Shown: positions 8,308 through 15,538, numbered from the stretch's first letter. The stretch: DNA of 18,389 bases from Candidatus Rifleibacteriota bacterium (GCA_900772775.1 CAAGRW010000119.1:1-18389), one strand, 5' to 3'. The notes: generated from the letters alone by a model not told the origin. Numbers and translations are program-made.

Positions 8308-9039
8308 ATGGAAATCCAGCGCGGCTTCAGAAGCAAATTGAGAAATTATATAGATATTTCTCAAGAGTTTACTCTGGAATTAGAAATTTCCGGTTCAGTG
8401 CAGTGTAGCTACTGTTGCATGGCCATAACTCCCGAAGATATTCCTTATTGTAGCGATTACATATTGTGGAGCGGCCATACGCATTCACCGAAAAATGAAA
8501 TTATTTATCAAGATACAACGCAAGGCGCCCTTTGCACAATAAATCTTCCGCTCATGCCCGCTCAAGTGAAAAAACTCGTTTTCCTTATAAATATTGAGGA
8601 CGAGCATGTTATGAGCGATATAATTTGGCAAAAGGCTGAATTAAAACAGGGCGGAGATAGTATCTTCGTATTTAAACTTCAAGGCCGCGACTTCCGCCAA
8701 GAAAAACTGATAGTATGCTGTGAAGTATATAAAAAAGGCGGAGAATGGCGTCTGGCCGCTTTGAGTTGCGGTTACAATAAAACTATCAATGAAATCGTCG
8801 AAGAAAAGAGGGCAAATTCTTCAAGCAGTTCTGTTGACGTCGGCATTGCTGACAACTCAGCTTATTTTAGCAATAGAACGACAAAATTAAAGCCACGCCA
8901 AGCTGATCTAACTATAAAAGGCCATGTTTTGTCAGAACCTTTTTCTGCGGATGATAAAAGTAGGAAGAAAAACTCTGCTAATATTTTACCAACTAAAGTA
9001 ATACCAATCCCTATAAGAAGGAAAAAGAAAAATAGCTGA
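8308..9039 (+). CDS. Short divergent TerD-domain protein
   Basis: This 243-residue protein starts MEIQRGFRSKL, matching the N-domains of its three operon neighbours, and keeps SPKNEI (60-65), a GRDFRQEK segment and YKKGGEWRLAAL. It is the most diverged copy. The KLSDDRYMVFYNQ block has become YCSDYILWSGH, the GFNGGLGDLLRNYGG ending is reduced to CGYNKTINEI, and five Cys are scattered through it. After about residue 165 there is a Ser/Lys-rich tail ending RRKKKNS instead of a second domain. AGAGAGG lies four bases upstream of the ATG. The gaps to its neighbours, 53 and 58 bases, resemble the other gaps in the operon, consistent with tandem duplication. It could be a truncated paralogue losing function or a specialised adaptor; the open frame without breaks argues against a plain pseudogene. 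Confidence 0.8.
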   Translation: MEIQRGFRSKLRNYIDISQEFTLELEISGSVQCSYCCMAITPEDIPYCSDYILWSGHTHSPKNEIIYQDTTQGALCTINLPLMPAQVKKLVFLINIEDEHVMSDIIWQKAELKQGGDSIFVFKLQGRDFRQEKLIVCCEVYKKGGEWRLAALSCGYNKTINEIVEEKRANSSSSSVDVGIADNSAYFSNRTTKLKPRQADLTIKGHVLSEPFSADDKSRKKNSANILPTKVIPIPIRRKKKNS

Positions 9040-9097
9040 CCTAATTTAAGCTTAAGTAGCCAATAAGCAATATAGTAGCCAGAGAGAGGTTTTGTTT

Positions 9098-10483
9098 ATG
9101 AATATGCAACGCGGCTTTAGAGATAAGTTGGAAAAGCATCTGGACATAGGGCGTGCCTTCCAAGTAGTTATGAATATAGAAGGACAAGCTGAGTACGACT
9201 TTTGCTGCTTCGGTGTCGATAAAGAAGATAAGCTTTCCGATGATCGCTATATGGTTTTCTATAACCAGCCAACTTCTCCTCAAAATGAAATCAGCCTCCG
9301 CCAGGCTAACGGTCACGCCGAATTTACTATTGACCTTAGCCGGTTGCCAGATTTTATAAATAAGATAGTGTTTACAGCCAATATAGACGCTAGAAGTTCT
9401 AGTTGCATGAGCGAAATAGCTTCACACGAAGTCTATGTCTCACAAAATGGGCAACCAGTATTGGAGTTGAATCTGACAGGCAAAGACTTTACCAAAGAAA
9501 AAGCTATTATTTCTATTGAAATTTACAAAAAGAACGTCTGGCGCCTGGCTGCCGTGGCTAGTGGATTCTTTGGCGGTTTGGGCGATTTGTTGCGCTCTTA
9601 CGGCGGCGAAGAACTTACGGGAGATAACTCGGCGTCGCTCGTATCAAAGACTAGTTCTTCTCCCCAACATACTGAACCTACTCAAATAAAGACTTCTTCC
9701 GAGCCTTTACATCAACCTAAGCAGGAACAAACTCAACAAGCTATCGCCAATACGCCATTAAAAGAACAGCCTGGTTCAACTGCCAAATTTAAAGTTTCCT
9801 TAGAGAAAAAAATAGAAAAAGAAGCTCCTCAATTAGTTTCTTTAGCCAAAACTTTCACTGTTTCCCTTAAAAAGAACAAGCTTGAAGATTGCCGAGCCAA
9901 AGTAGCTTTAGTGTTAGATATGTCCGGATCCATGTCATTTCGCTATCAAAGCGGTATGGTTCAAGAATTTGTCAATCGAGTTGTGCCTGTAGCCGTCCAG
10001 TTTGACGATGATGGTGAATTTGATTGCTGGTTCTTCGGTGACAGTTACAAACGAGTGCCTTCTGTAAATCTGCGCAATTACAAAGATACAGTTCCTGAAA
10101 ATTGGTTCAATGTGATGAGAGACTTGGGGTTCTTGAACAATGAGCCCAAAGTTATGTTGGACGTTTTGAGCAATTTTAAAAATTCTCAGGAACCTGTTTA
10201 TGTTATTTTTCTCAGCGACGGCGGTGTAAGCAAAGCTGAAGAAATTCAAAAAGTTTTAATAGAAGCTTCCAAGTATCCTATTTTCTGGCAATTTGTAGGC
10301 ATAGGTGGAAAAATGTACGGCATATTAGAGCAGCTAGATACTATGCCAGGCAGATATATTGACAATGCCAATTTCTTCGCCTTAGACGATTTACACGATA
10401 TAAGTGACGCAGAATTGTACGATCGTATGCTTCGTGAGTTCCCTCTTTGGCTTAAGGAAATAAAACAACGGGGCATGATTTAG
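9098..10483 (+). CDS. TerD-vWA fusion protein with intact MIDAS
   Basis: This 461-residue paralogue of the gene at 6902 has a TerD-like N-domain (1-172), a Gln/Ser/Lys-rich linker (173-260) and a vWA domain (265-461). The vWA metal site is complete: LVLDMSGSM (D274, S276, S278), NNEP (347-350) and FLSDGG (371-376), so Mg2+-dependent ligand binding is expected. TerD proteins with such vWA domains are recurrent members of Ter stress systems, where they are thought to scaffold complexes. I start at ATG 9098 because GAGAGG ends eight bases upstream and the resulting MNMQRGF lines up with MEVQRGF, MEIQRGF and MDMKRGF of its neighbours. A TTG two codons earlier is less likely. The N-domain lacks the GDN calcium motif of canonical TerD. 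No signal peptide is seen, so it should be cytoplasmic. Confidence 0.87.
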   Translation: MNMQRGFRDKLEKHLDIGRAFQVVMNIEGQAEYDFCCFGVDKEDKLSDDRYMVFYNQPTSPQNEISLRQANGHAEFTIDLSRLPDFINKIVFTANIDARSSSCMSEIASHEVYVSQNGQPVLELNLTGKDFTKEKAIISIEIYKKNVWRLAAVASGFFGGLGDLLRSYGGEELTGDNSASLVSKTSSSPQHTEPTQIKTSSEPLHQPKQEQTQQAIANTPLKEQPGSTAKFKVSLEKKIEKEAPQLVSLAKTFTVSLKKNKLEDCRAKVALVLDMSGSMSFRYQSGMVQEFVNRVVPVAVQFDDDGEFDCWFFGDSYKRVPSVNLRNYKDTVPENWFNVMRDLGFLNNEPKVMLDVLSNFKNSQEPVYVIFLSDGGVSKAEEIQKVLIEASKYPIFWQFVGIGGKMYGILEQLDTMPGRYIDNANFFALDDLHDISDAELYDRMLREFPLWLKEIKQRGMI

Positions 10484-10538
10484 TTTTTATCAGCAACTTA
10501 CATTAAAAGAGCTGGCGGGGAAAGGAATTAATCATATT

Positions 10539-12113
10539 ATGGATATGAAACGCGGTTTTAGAGATAAATTAGAAAAATACTTAAACTTGCAAGATAGTTT
10601 TGAAGTAGAGATGAGCGTTCAAGGTAAAGCAGTTTATGATTATTGCTGCTTTGGTGTGGATGATGAGGATAAGCTTTCCGATGATCGCTATATGATATTT
10701 TATAATCAGCCCTTTTCTCCCAAGAGAGAAATAAGTTACAACCGAATCAACAATTCTGCTATCTTTACTGTGAAATTGACCTCGCTTCCTACTTCTATCG
10801 AGCGAATTGTTTTTACAGTAAGTATAGATGGCAACGGCACTATGGGGCAAATCGACAATCATAAAATTTGTCTCAAGCAAAAAGGTCAAGCTGTTCTTTC
10901 TTTGCTTTTGCGCGGTAGCGATTTTAAACACGAAAAAGCCATCATCTCTTTGGAAATTTACCGCAAAGGTGTTTGGCGCATAGGTGTTATTGCTCAAGGC
11001 TTCAACGGCGGCCTTGGTGATTTATTGCGCAATTATGGCGGTGAAGAACTTGTTGAAGCTACCGATACTGTAGTTCCCATTCCCCAAATAAGTAATTCTT
11101 GGGCTAGTAATACGGATCTTGGCGTCAATTTATCAGCTACAGCTCCAGCCCGTCCCTCTGTAACTAACGCCCAGTCTGCGGCTAAACGAGTTTTTCAACC
11201 TTCGCCCAAGCCTGAACCGGTAGCGAACTTAGGAAATGCCCCTAGTCTTCCTCAGTCAGTAGCTGCGGCCAGAGCTGCTGGGCCTGTCCCCTCTTGGTCA
11301 GTAACCAATCAGTCAATTGCCACCACTCCATCCACACCTCCAAGGCAAGCTTCCTCACCTTCTCCAGCACAATCGACTCCTACCAGCCATATTGTAGACG
11401 CACGGCCTGCAGCTATGGATCAAGCAACGGTTGTATCACAAGCGGTTACTTTTAATCAGCTCAAAGAAGATACTCCCGCCACAATTAGCACTTCCAGAGC
11501 CTTAAAACCCGTAAGTTTGAAAAAAGGTCAAAAAGTCAGCTTAGAAAAAAAGGGCGGCGGACAATTAAAAAAGGCTATGGTCGGTTTGGGCTGGGACGAA
11601 GCGGAAGAAGTAAAAGATTACTACGACAACTTTGATTGTGACGCTTCGATTATAGCTTGCCAAGGCAGCCGCTTAGTACGCCACGAAGACATAGTTTATT
11701 TCCAAAATTTGCATCATGATTCCGGTTGTATTATACATATGGGAGATAATTTAACCGGTGAGGGTGAAGGTGATTGTGAGCAAATTTACATAGATCTTGA
11801 CAATTTGCCTAAAGTGTACGATCGTTTGATAATAGTAGCTAATATTTATCAAGCTAAAAAACGTCGGCAGCACTTTGGCTTAATAAATAATTCCTACATC
11901 AGAATTTGTGACGCCGACTCCAATAAAGAGTTGTGCCGTTTTGAACTCTCTCATAAATACGATGGCATGACAGCCATGATTTTTGGAGAGTTGATACGTC
12001 GTGACAATGGCTGGGAGTTTAGAGCTCTGGGAGAAGGAACCCAAGATGGTTCTATCAGAACTTTAGCTTGCAGATGCATAGAAAATATCTGGAAAAAAAC
12101 GATTGACTTGTAG
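10539..12113 (+). CDS. Double TerD-domain fusion protein
   Basis: This 524-residue protein joins two different TerD domains. Residues 1-172 are the divergent operon-type N-domain (MDMKRGFRDKLEKYL, KLSDDRYMIFYNQ, GFNGGLGDLLRNYGGEE). Residues 173-322 are a long Pro/Ser/Ala/Thr-rich flexible linker. Residues about 323-515 are a canonical TerD domain with VSLKKGQKVSLEKK, LGWDE, FDCDAS (365-370) and HMGDNLTGEGEGDCE (400-414). The last two carry the acidic Ca2+-binding residues, although one usual Asp is Cys in each (FDCDAS, GDCE). Here the second TerD domain takes the place occupied by vWA in two sister proteins, so the N-domain looks like a common docking module with exchangeable C-terminal parts (inference). 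A GGGGAAAGGA tract precedes the ATG by about 12 bases, rather far. It is cytoplasmic. Confidence 0.88.
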   Translation: MDMKRGFRDKLEKYLNLQDSFEVEMSVQGKAVYDYCCFGVDDEDKLSDDRYMIFYNQPFSPKREISYNRINNSAIFTVKLTSLPTSIERIVFTVSIDGNGTMGQIDNHKICLKQKGQAVLSLLLRGSDFKHEKAIISLEIYRKGVWRIGVIAQGFNGGLGDLLRNYGGEELVEATDTVVPIPQISNSWASNTDLGVNLSATAPARPSVTNAQSAAKRVFQPSPKPEPVANLGNAPSLPQSVAAARAAGPVPSWSVTNQSIATTPSTPPRQASSPSPAQSTPTSHIVDARPAAMDQATVVSQAVTFNQLKEDTPATISTSRALKPVSLKKGQKVSLEKKGGGQLKKAMVGLGWDEAEEVKDYYDNFDCDASIIACQGSRLVRHEDIVYFQNLHHDSGCIIHMGDNLTGEGEGDCEQIYIDLDNLPKVYDRLIIVANIYQAKKRRQHFGLINNSYIRICDADSNKELCRFELSHKYDGMTAMIFGELIRRDNGWEFRALGEGTQDGSIRTLACRCIENIWKKTIDL

Positions 12114-12147
12114 AAGAAAATCGGCATAACCGAAAGGTATACAAAAG

Positions 12148-12621
12148 ATGGCTCCTCAACATATTAAAGCAAATGAAATTACCAATAACGATTGCGATTT
12201 GGAATGTCACTTCCCCGAATGTAAGCGAGGAGCCATCAACTTGGCCAATATAAAAGCTGCCAAGCAATGGCCTATAAAGTTGAAACTTGTGCCTGAGAAG
12301 GCTGAATTTTTCGAAGAAGCCAAGTTGCTTTTAGCTGCCGATTGTGCGTCTTGCGTTTATGCTTCTTTTTATAAAGAATACATTCATGGGCGCACAGTTG
12401 TTATAAGTTGTCCAAAATTTGATGATCAAGAATGCACTCAAAAGCTGAGCAAGATTCTACTAAATAACAATATCAGAAGCTTAATGGTTGTGCGTATGGA
12501 TGTTCCTTGCTGTGCGCCCTTGGAGCAAATGGCTATAGAAGCCCTGAATAATAGCGGAAAGTTTATTCCCTGGCAAGTTGTTAAAATTTCTACTGATGGA
12601 GAAATATCAGAGCAAAGGTAA
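12148..12621 (+). CDS. Cysteine-rich protein like the C-terminal domain of ferredoxin-fused family
   Basis: This is a 157-residue protein. From about residue 38 it follows a pattern I know from anaerobe 4Fe-4S proteins, where it sits behind an N-terminal ferredoxin domain: QWPIKLKLVP (40-49), LLLAADCASCVYASF, ISCPKFDD (86-93), VVRMDVPCC (114-122) and GKFIPWQVVKISTDGEI. Here the ferredoxin half with its CxxCxxCxxxCP motifs is absent. Only C16, C20 and C25 precede the domain, in a spacing (HFPECKRG) unlike a ferredoxin cluster. Nine Cys in total leave metal or cluster binding possible. The ATG is preceded by GAAAGG at about 12133-12138. It starts 34 bases after the TerD-TerD gene and ends 11 bases before the regulator gene, so it belongs to the operon. 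The function is unknown; a redox or metal-sensing role is only inferred. Confidence 0.75.
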   Translation: MAPQHIKANEITNNDCDLECHFPECKRGAINLANIKAAKQWPIKLKLVPEKAEFFEEAKLLLAADCASCVYASFYKEYIHGRTVVISCPKFDDQECTQKLSKILLNNNIRSLMVVRMDVPCCAPLEQMAIEALNNSGKFIPWQVVKISTDGEISEQR

Positions 12622-12632
12622 CTTGGGGCAAA

Positions 12633-13361
12633 ATGGGAAAAATACTACGCCGTAAAGATATACAAATTGATGAGGAACCTACTCGCCCTAAAAAGAGCAA
12701 AACGGTCGCCCTTGCTTCTAAAAGCAATTCCTGCGAAAAGAAAAACCGAGCGGAACTAGCTTCACAGCGTAAAGAGCAAATATTGCAAGCTGCTTTGCGC
12801 GTTTTTGCTCGTTCCGGCTCTAAGCAAGCTACCAATCAAGCTATAGCCAAAGAAGCTGGCTTTTCTTCGCCGGCTCTTATTTATCACTATTTTACGGATC
12901 GTCAAGATCTTTTGGTTCAAGTTGTCAGAAGGTTTCACCCTATCGTTCATTTCTTAGAAGAAGCTGAACGGCAAAATTTAGATAACAGAACTTTTAATTT
13001 ACGAAACAGTCTGCGCAAATTAGCAGAAGCTCTGTCCACCATAAATCAAGACAGAGAGAAGTGTGCTTGTTTTAGAGTAATCTTTGGTGAATCGTTGAGC
13101 CACAGTAGTATACTGGATAAGGTAATGGAAGATGATATTACCAATCAAATTACCGGTTATTTAAATAAGTTATTTACTAAGGCCCAAGAGTTAGGCATTA
13201 TTCGCCGCGACTATTCTTCAATGCAATTAGCCTATAGCTTTAGCGGCATTTTTAGTGTCCAATTTATTCATGTATGTTTATTAAACCAAGCTGATTTTAA
13301 GTTGGATATGGATATGCAAATTGATTGCTTCTTAAACGGAGCTCTAGCTAAAGATGTATGA
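12633..13361 (+). CDS. TetR/AcrR family transcriptional regulator
   Basis: This 242-residue protein has a TetR-type N-terminal DNA-binding domain at about 46-95: KEQILQAALRVFARSGSKQATNQAIAKEAG, then SPALIYHYFTDRQDLL. The YHYF segment marks the recognition helix region. The rest is a helical ligand-binding/dimerisation domain with no identifiable ligand. The N-terminus is odd: about 45 Lys/Arg/Ser-rich residues precede the HTH where most members have 5-20. They may add DNA contacts, or the start may be wrong, but no internal ATG, GTG or TTG with a better site stood out. GGGG lies four bases before the ATG. It is next to last in the TerD operon, with an 11-base gap before it and an 8-base overlap after it, so autoregulation of the operon is likely but unproven. 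Confidence 0.87.
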   Translation: MGKILRRKDIQIDEEPTRPKKSKTVALASKSNSCEKKNRAELASQRKEQILQAALRVFARSGSKQATNQAIAKEAGFSSPALIYHYFTDRQDLLVQVVRRFHPIVHFLEEAERQNLDNRTFNLRNSLRKLAEALSTINQDREKCACFRVIFGESLSHSSILDKVMEDDITNQITGYLNKLFTKAQELGIIRRDYSSMQLAYSFSGIFSVQFIHVCLLNQADFKLDMDMQIDCFLNGALAKDV

Positions 13362-13629
13362 GTATTTTCCCATTATGATGTGGGTTATAGACGGCATCTT
13401 TTGGGCATTAGGTTTATTTTTTTGGATATTAACATATATAGCAGCGCCTCTTGCCGCCAAGAAAAGCGGCCACAATGTTTCCGGAGTGCCAGGGCTAGCC
13501 TTTTTATGTCTATTAACAGCCGGCCTACTATCCCCCATTAAATGGCTAGCTTTATTGAGTTTGCTTGATTTTTCAGTTGTTTGGTTTGCATTTATAATTT
13601 TACGCGGCGATTTTAGAAAGAAGCAATAA
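13354..13629 (+). CDS. Small membrane protein overlapping the TetR gene
   Basis: This 91-residue protein has hydrophobic segments at about 9-32 and 63-83 and a weaker one near 46-59, so two or three membrane helices. Between the first two lies a conserved-looking loop AAKKSGHNVSGVPG. The C-terminus is basic (RGDFRKKQ), favouring a cytoplasmic end. It starts 8 bases inside the end of the regulator gene, with only a distant GGAG upstream, which suggests translational coupling. I do not recognise a named family. Its overlap with a TetR-type gene at the end of the TerD operon suggests a co-regulated membrane component, possibly the regulator's effector partner, but this is a guess. A terminator follows eight bases after the stop. 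Confidence 0.72.
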   Translation: MYEYFPIMMWVIDGIFWALGLFFWILTYIAAPLAAKKSGHNVSGVPGLAFLCLLTAGLLSPIKWLALLSLLDFSVVWFAFIILRGDFRKKQ

Positions 13630-13631
13630 AA

Positions 13632-13675
13632 CAAAAAACTCACCTAACACAAAACCGTGTTGGTGAGTTTCTTAC
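13632..13675. terminator. Bidirectional terminator between the operon and tmRNA
   Basis: AACTCACC (13637-13644) and AACAC (13646-13650), with one bulged base between them, pair with GTGTT and GGTGAGTT (13657-13669). On the minus strand TTTTTTGTTTTA follows, a strong terminator for tmRNA. On the plus strand TTTCTTACTTTAT follows, a weaker one for the TerD operon. Confidence 0.82.
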
Positions 13676-13681
13676 TTTATA

Positions 13682-14038
13682 TGGTGGAGGTGGCGGGAAT
13701 CGAACCCGCGTCCGAAGAGGCCTCCACGACAGCCTCTACGAGTGTAGCCTAGGCTTTAATCTCGGCTTGCCAAGCTCCCCCGGGCCGGATCTCGGTAAGC
13801 CATACCCTCTGGTGTTTCCCCTATGCAGCCGAGAGACTAGCGGCAAATGGGTAGACGGCGTGGTTCACGCCCGGTACACCTCCGCCGACGAAGGTGAGCG
13901 GACGCACCGCACTAGGCGGCGAGAGCCAAATTATCTTCGGCAGTTAATGTTTGAAAGTTTCGACTTTTTTACGAGCTTTCGACAACTCGACTCGCAACCA
14001 TCGGCAAAGCATCTCCCCGTCGAAACCGGGACACCCCC
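13682..14038 (-). ncRNA. ssrA: Transfer-messenger RNA (tmRNA)
   Basis: This 357-nt one-piece tmRNA rescues stalled ribosomes together with SmpB. The 5' end GGGGGUG (14032-14038) pairs with CACCUCC near the 3' end as a seven-base acceptor stem with one G-U, followed by discriminator A and an encoded CCA (13682-13684). The T-arm reads GCGGGTTCGATTCCCGC. The 5' part has the conserved GGTTTCGACGGGG block. The tag frame is GCC GAA GAT AAT TTG GCT CTC GCC GCC TAG (13912-13941), giving AEDNLALAA after the first Ala carried by the tmRNA itself. The ALAA ending is the classical protease degron. Transcription is from 14127-14156, and a leader of about 80 nt must be removed by processing (RNase P is the known enzyme). 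The short TLD resembles a tRNA end but there is no separate tRNA. Confidence 0.97.
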
Positions 14039-14126
14039 GAGTTTTTTTAGGAACACCGCTGCCCAACTCTTCAAGTGGAACCTTCACCGAAAAGCGCACC
14101 GGCACTTTGCCTCCGAACCAAAAGTA

Positions 14127-14156
14127 ATTTTACCACGTCAGTATAAGAAAGGTCAA
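14127..14156 (-). promoter_or_regulatory. Sigma-70-type promoter of tmRNA
   Basis: On the minus strand TTGACC (14151-14156) is followed by 18 bases and TAAAAT (14127-14132). The start point would lie about 80 bases before the mature tmRNA 5' end at 14038. Confidence 0.7.
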
Positions 14157-14247
14157 GCTAACAACAATTCAACACCTAAAAACCTAAAGAGAAAATATTT
14201 TTATGGATATTTTTTCTTTTTCTAGGTATTTAATGTTAAAAATCATG

Positions 14248-14253
14248 TATAAT
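14248..14253 (+). promoter_or_regulatory. Candidate -10 box of preTA
   Basis: A perfect TATAAT lies about 55 bases before the preT ATG. An in-frame ATG at 14252 overlaps this box, so the longer reading of preT from there is unlikely to be transcribed in full. A small hairpin CTGCC/GGCAG follows in the leader. The -35 is poor. Confidence 0.5.
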
Positions 14254-14308
14254 GGAGGCCTGCCGTTGTTTGGCAGAATGTCTGTTGATACTTAAAAGAA
14301 GGAAGAAA

Positions 14309-15538
14309 ATGACTAATAAGTACGTAGAAGAAGTCGAGCAAGCTTACACTATGATGACAGTCATGGAGGAAGCTCAGCGCTGCCTGCTTTGCCATGATGC
14401 CCCTTGTTCTAAGTCTTGTCCAGCCGGAACTGATCCTGCCCGCTTCATTCGCAGCGTCCGTTTCAGGAACTTCAAAGGTGCTGCCGAGACCATTCGCGAG
14501 AATAACGCCCTGGGTTCCATCTGCGCCCGTGTATGCCCCACTGAGAGATATTGCCAAAAAGGTTGCTCCAGATGTGGTATCGATCGTCCCATTGATATTG
14601 GCGGTATCCAGAGATTCGTCACCGATTTCGAGAGCCAGGTTGGCATGCAAATTCTCGAAAAAGGCAAGCCCAACGGCAAAAAGATCGCCATTATCGGTAG
14701 CGGCCCTGCCGGACTCCAGGCTGCTGCTTCCCTCCTTCGCTTGGGATACGCTGTCGACATTTATGAAAAGAACGAGAAAGCCGGCGGTTACCTCCGCTAT
14801 GGTATTCCTGAATATCGTCTTCCCAACGCTGTTGTCGATCACGAAATTTCCCTTATCGAAAAATTAGGCGCCAACTTCAAACTTAATACCAAAGTTGGCA
14901 CTGATGTAACTTTAGAGCAACTCAAAGCTGAGCACGACGCCGTTTTGATCGCTATCGGCTCCAGCGAAGCCAAAATGCTTCCTATGTTCGAAGGCAACGA
15001 TTGTGTAGAGACCGCCGTATCCTTCTTGGCTCGCACCAAAGAGAATAAGGGCAATGTAGAAGTTCCTCAGAACGTATTGGTTATCGGCGGCGGCGACGTA
15101 GCTATGGACGTTGTTACTACCCTCAAGATGCTCGGCGTCAAGAACGTTACCGATGTCGTTTACGAAGAGTTCTCCGAGTTCTTAGCTTCCCAGAAAGAGC
15201 TGCGCGGCGCTCAGGCTTTAGGCGTAACCATTATCGACGGTTATGTTCCCGAAAAAGTCGAAGGCCACACCGTCACTTTCAAGCACCGTCACATTAACAG
15301 CCAGATCAATATTGAAGTCGACAAAATCATTTTGGCCGTCGGTCAAAAAGTCAATGCCGAGAACTTAGGTCTCAACATTGTTAAGAACGAAGTCGATTTT
15401 GATGGTTACAAGTCTGCTGATGAAAAAGTATTTGTAGCCGGCGACATCGCTCACGGCGACAAAACTGTTGTATGGGCCGTTAAGAAGGGCAAAGAAGCTG
15501 CCCAGGCCATTCACGAAAGCTTGGGAGGCAATAAGTAA
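14309..15538 (+). CDS. preT: NAD-dependent dihydropyrimidine dehydrogenase subunit PreT
   Basis: This is the 409-residue electron-input subunit. With PreA it forms the bacterial enzyme that interconverts uracil or thymine and their 5,6-dihydro forms using NADH. Two N-terminal 4Fe-4S cluster sets are seen: C25, C28, C33, C37 and C72, C76, C82, C86. The FAD-binding Rossmann motif IIGSGPAG follows at 128-135, an NAD(H) motif VIGGGDVAMD at 258-267 and the FAD-closing VFVAGDI at 374-380. The layout matches the N-terminal part of mammalian dihydropyrimidine dehydrogenase and glutamate synthase small subunits; the adjoining PreA settles the choice. AAGGAAG just before ATG 14309 fixes the start; an in-frame ATG at 14252 overlaps the -10 box. 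Length is close to E. coli PreT. C-ending codons are frequent compared with the TerD operon, suggesting strong expression. Confidence 0.93.
   Translation: MTNKYVEEVEQAYTMMTVMEEAQRCLLCHDAPCSKSCPAGTDPARFIRSVRFRNFKGAAETIRENNALGSICARVCPTERYCQKGCSRCGIDRPIDIGGIQRFVTDFESQVGMQILEKGKPNGKKIAIIGSGPAGLQAAASLLRLGYAVDIYEKNEKAGGYLRYGIPEYRLPNAVVDHEISLIEKLGANFKLNTKVGTDVTLEQLKAEHDAVLIAIGSSEAKMLPMFEGNDCVETAVSFLARTKENKGNVEVPQNVLVIGGGDVAMDVVTTLKMLGVKNVTDVVYEEFSEFLASQKELRGAQALGVTIIDGYVPEKVEGHTVTFKHRHINSQINIEVDKIILAVGQKVNAENLGLNIVKNEVDFDGYKSADEKVFVAGDIAHGDKTVVWAVKKGKEAAQAIHESLGGNK

Noticed and set aside
9092..9097. TTG start for the second TerD-vWA gene
   Set aside because: ATG 9098 has better spacing to GAGAGG, and its N-terminus aligns with the three paralogues.
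13682..13760. Possible tRNA gene on the minus strand
   Set aside because: The T-arm and CCA end are the tRNA-like domain of tmRNA. No anticodon arm is present, and the partner acceptor strand is at 14032-14038.
13767..14225. Open frame of about 150 codons on the plus strand
   Set aside because: It lies mostly across tmRNA on the opposite strand, has no ribosome binding site and has a composition set by the structured RNA.
14252..14308. Upstream in-frame ATG start for preT adding 19 residues
   Set aside because: The ATG overlaps the candidate -10 box and has no Shine-Dalgarno. The ATG at 14309 has a good one, and the shorter protein matches the family length.
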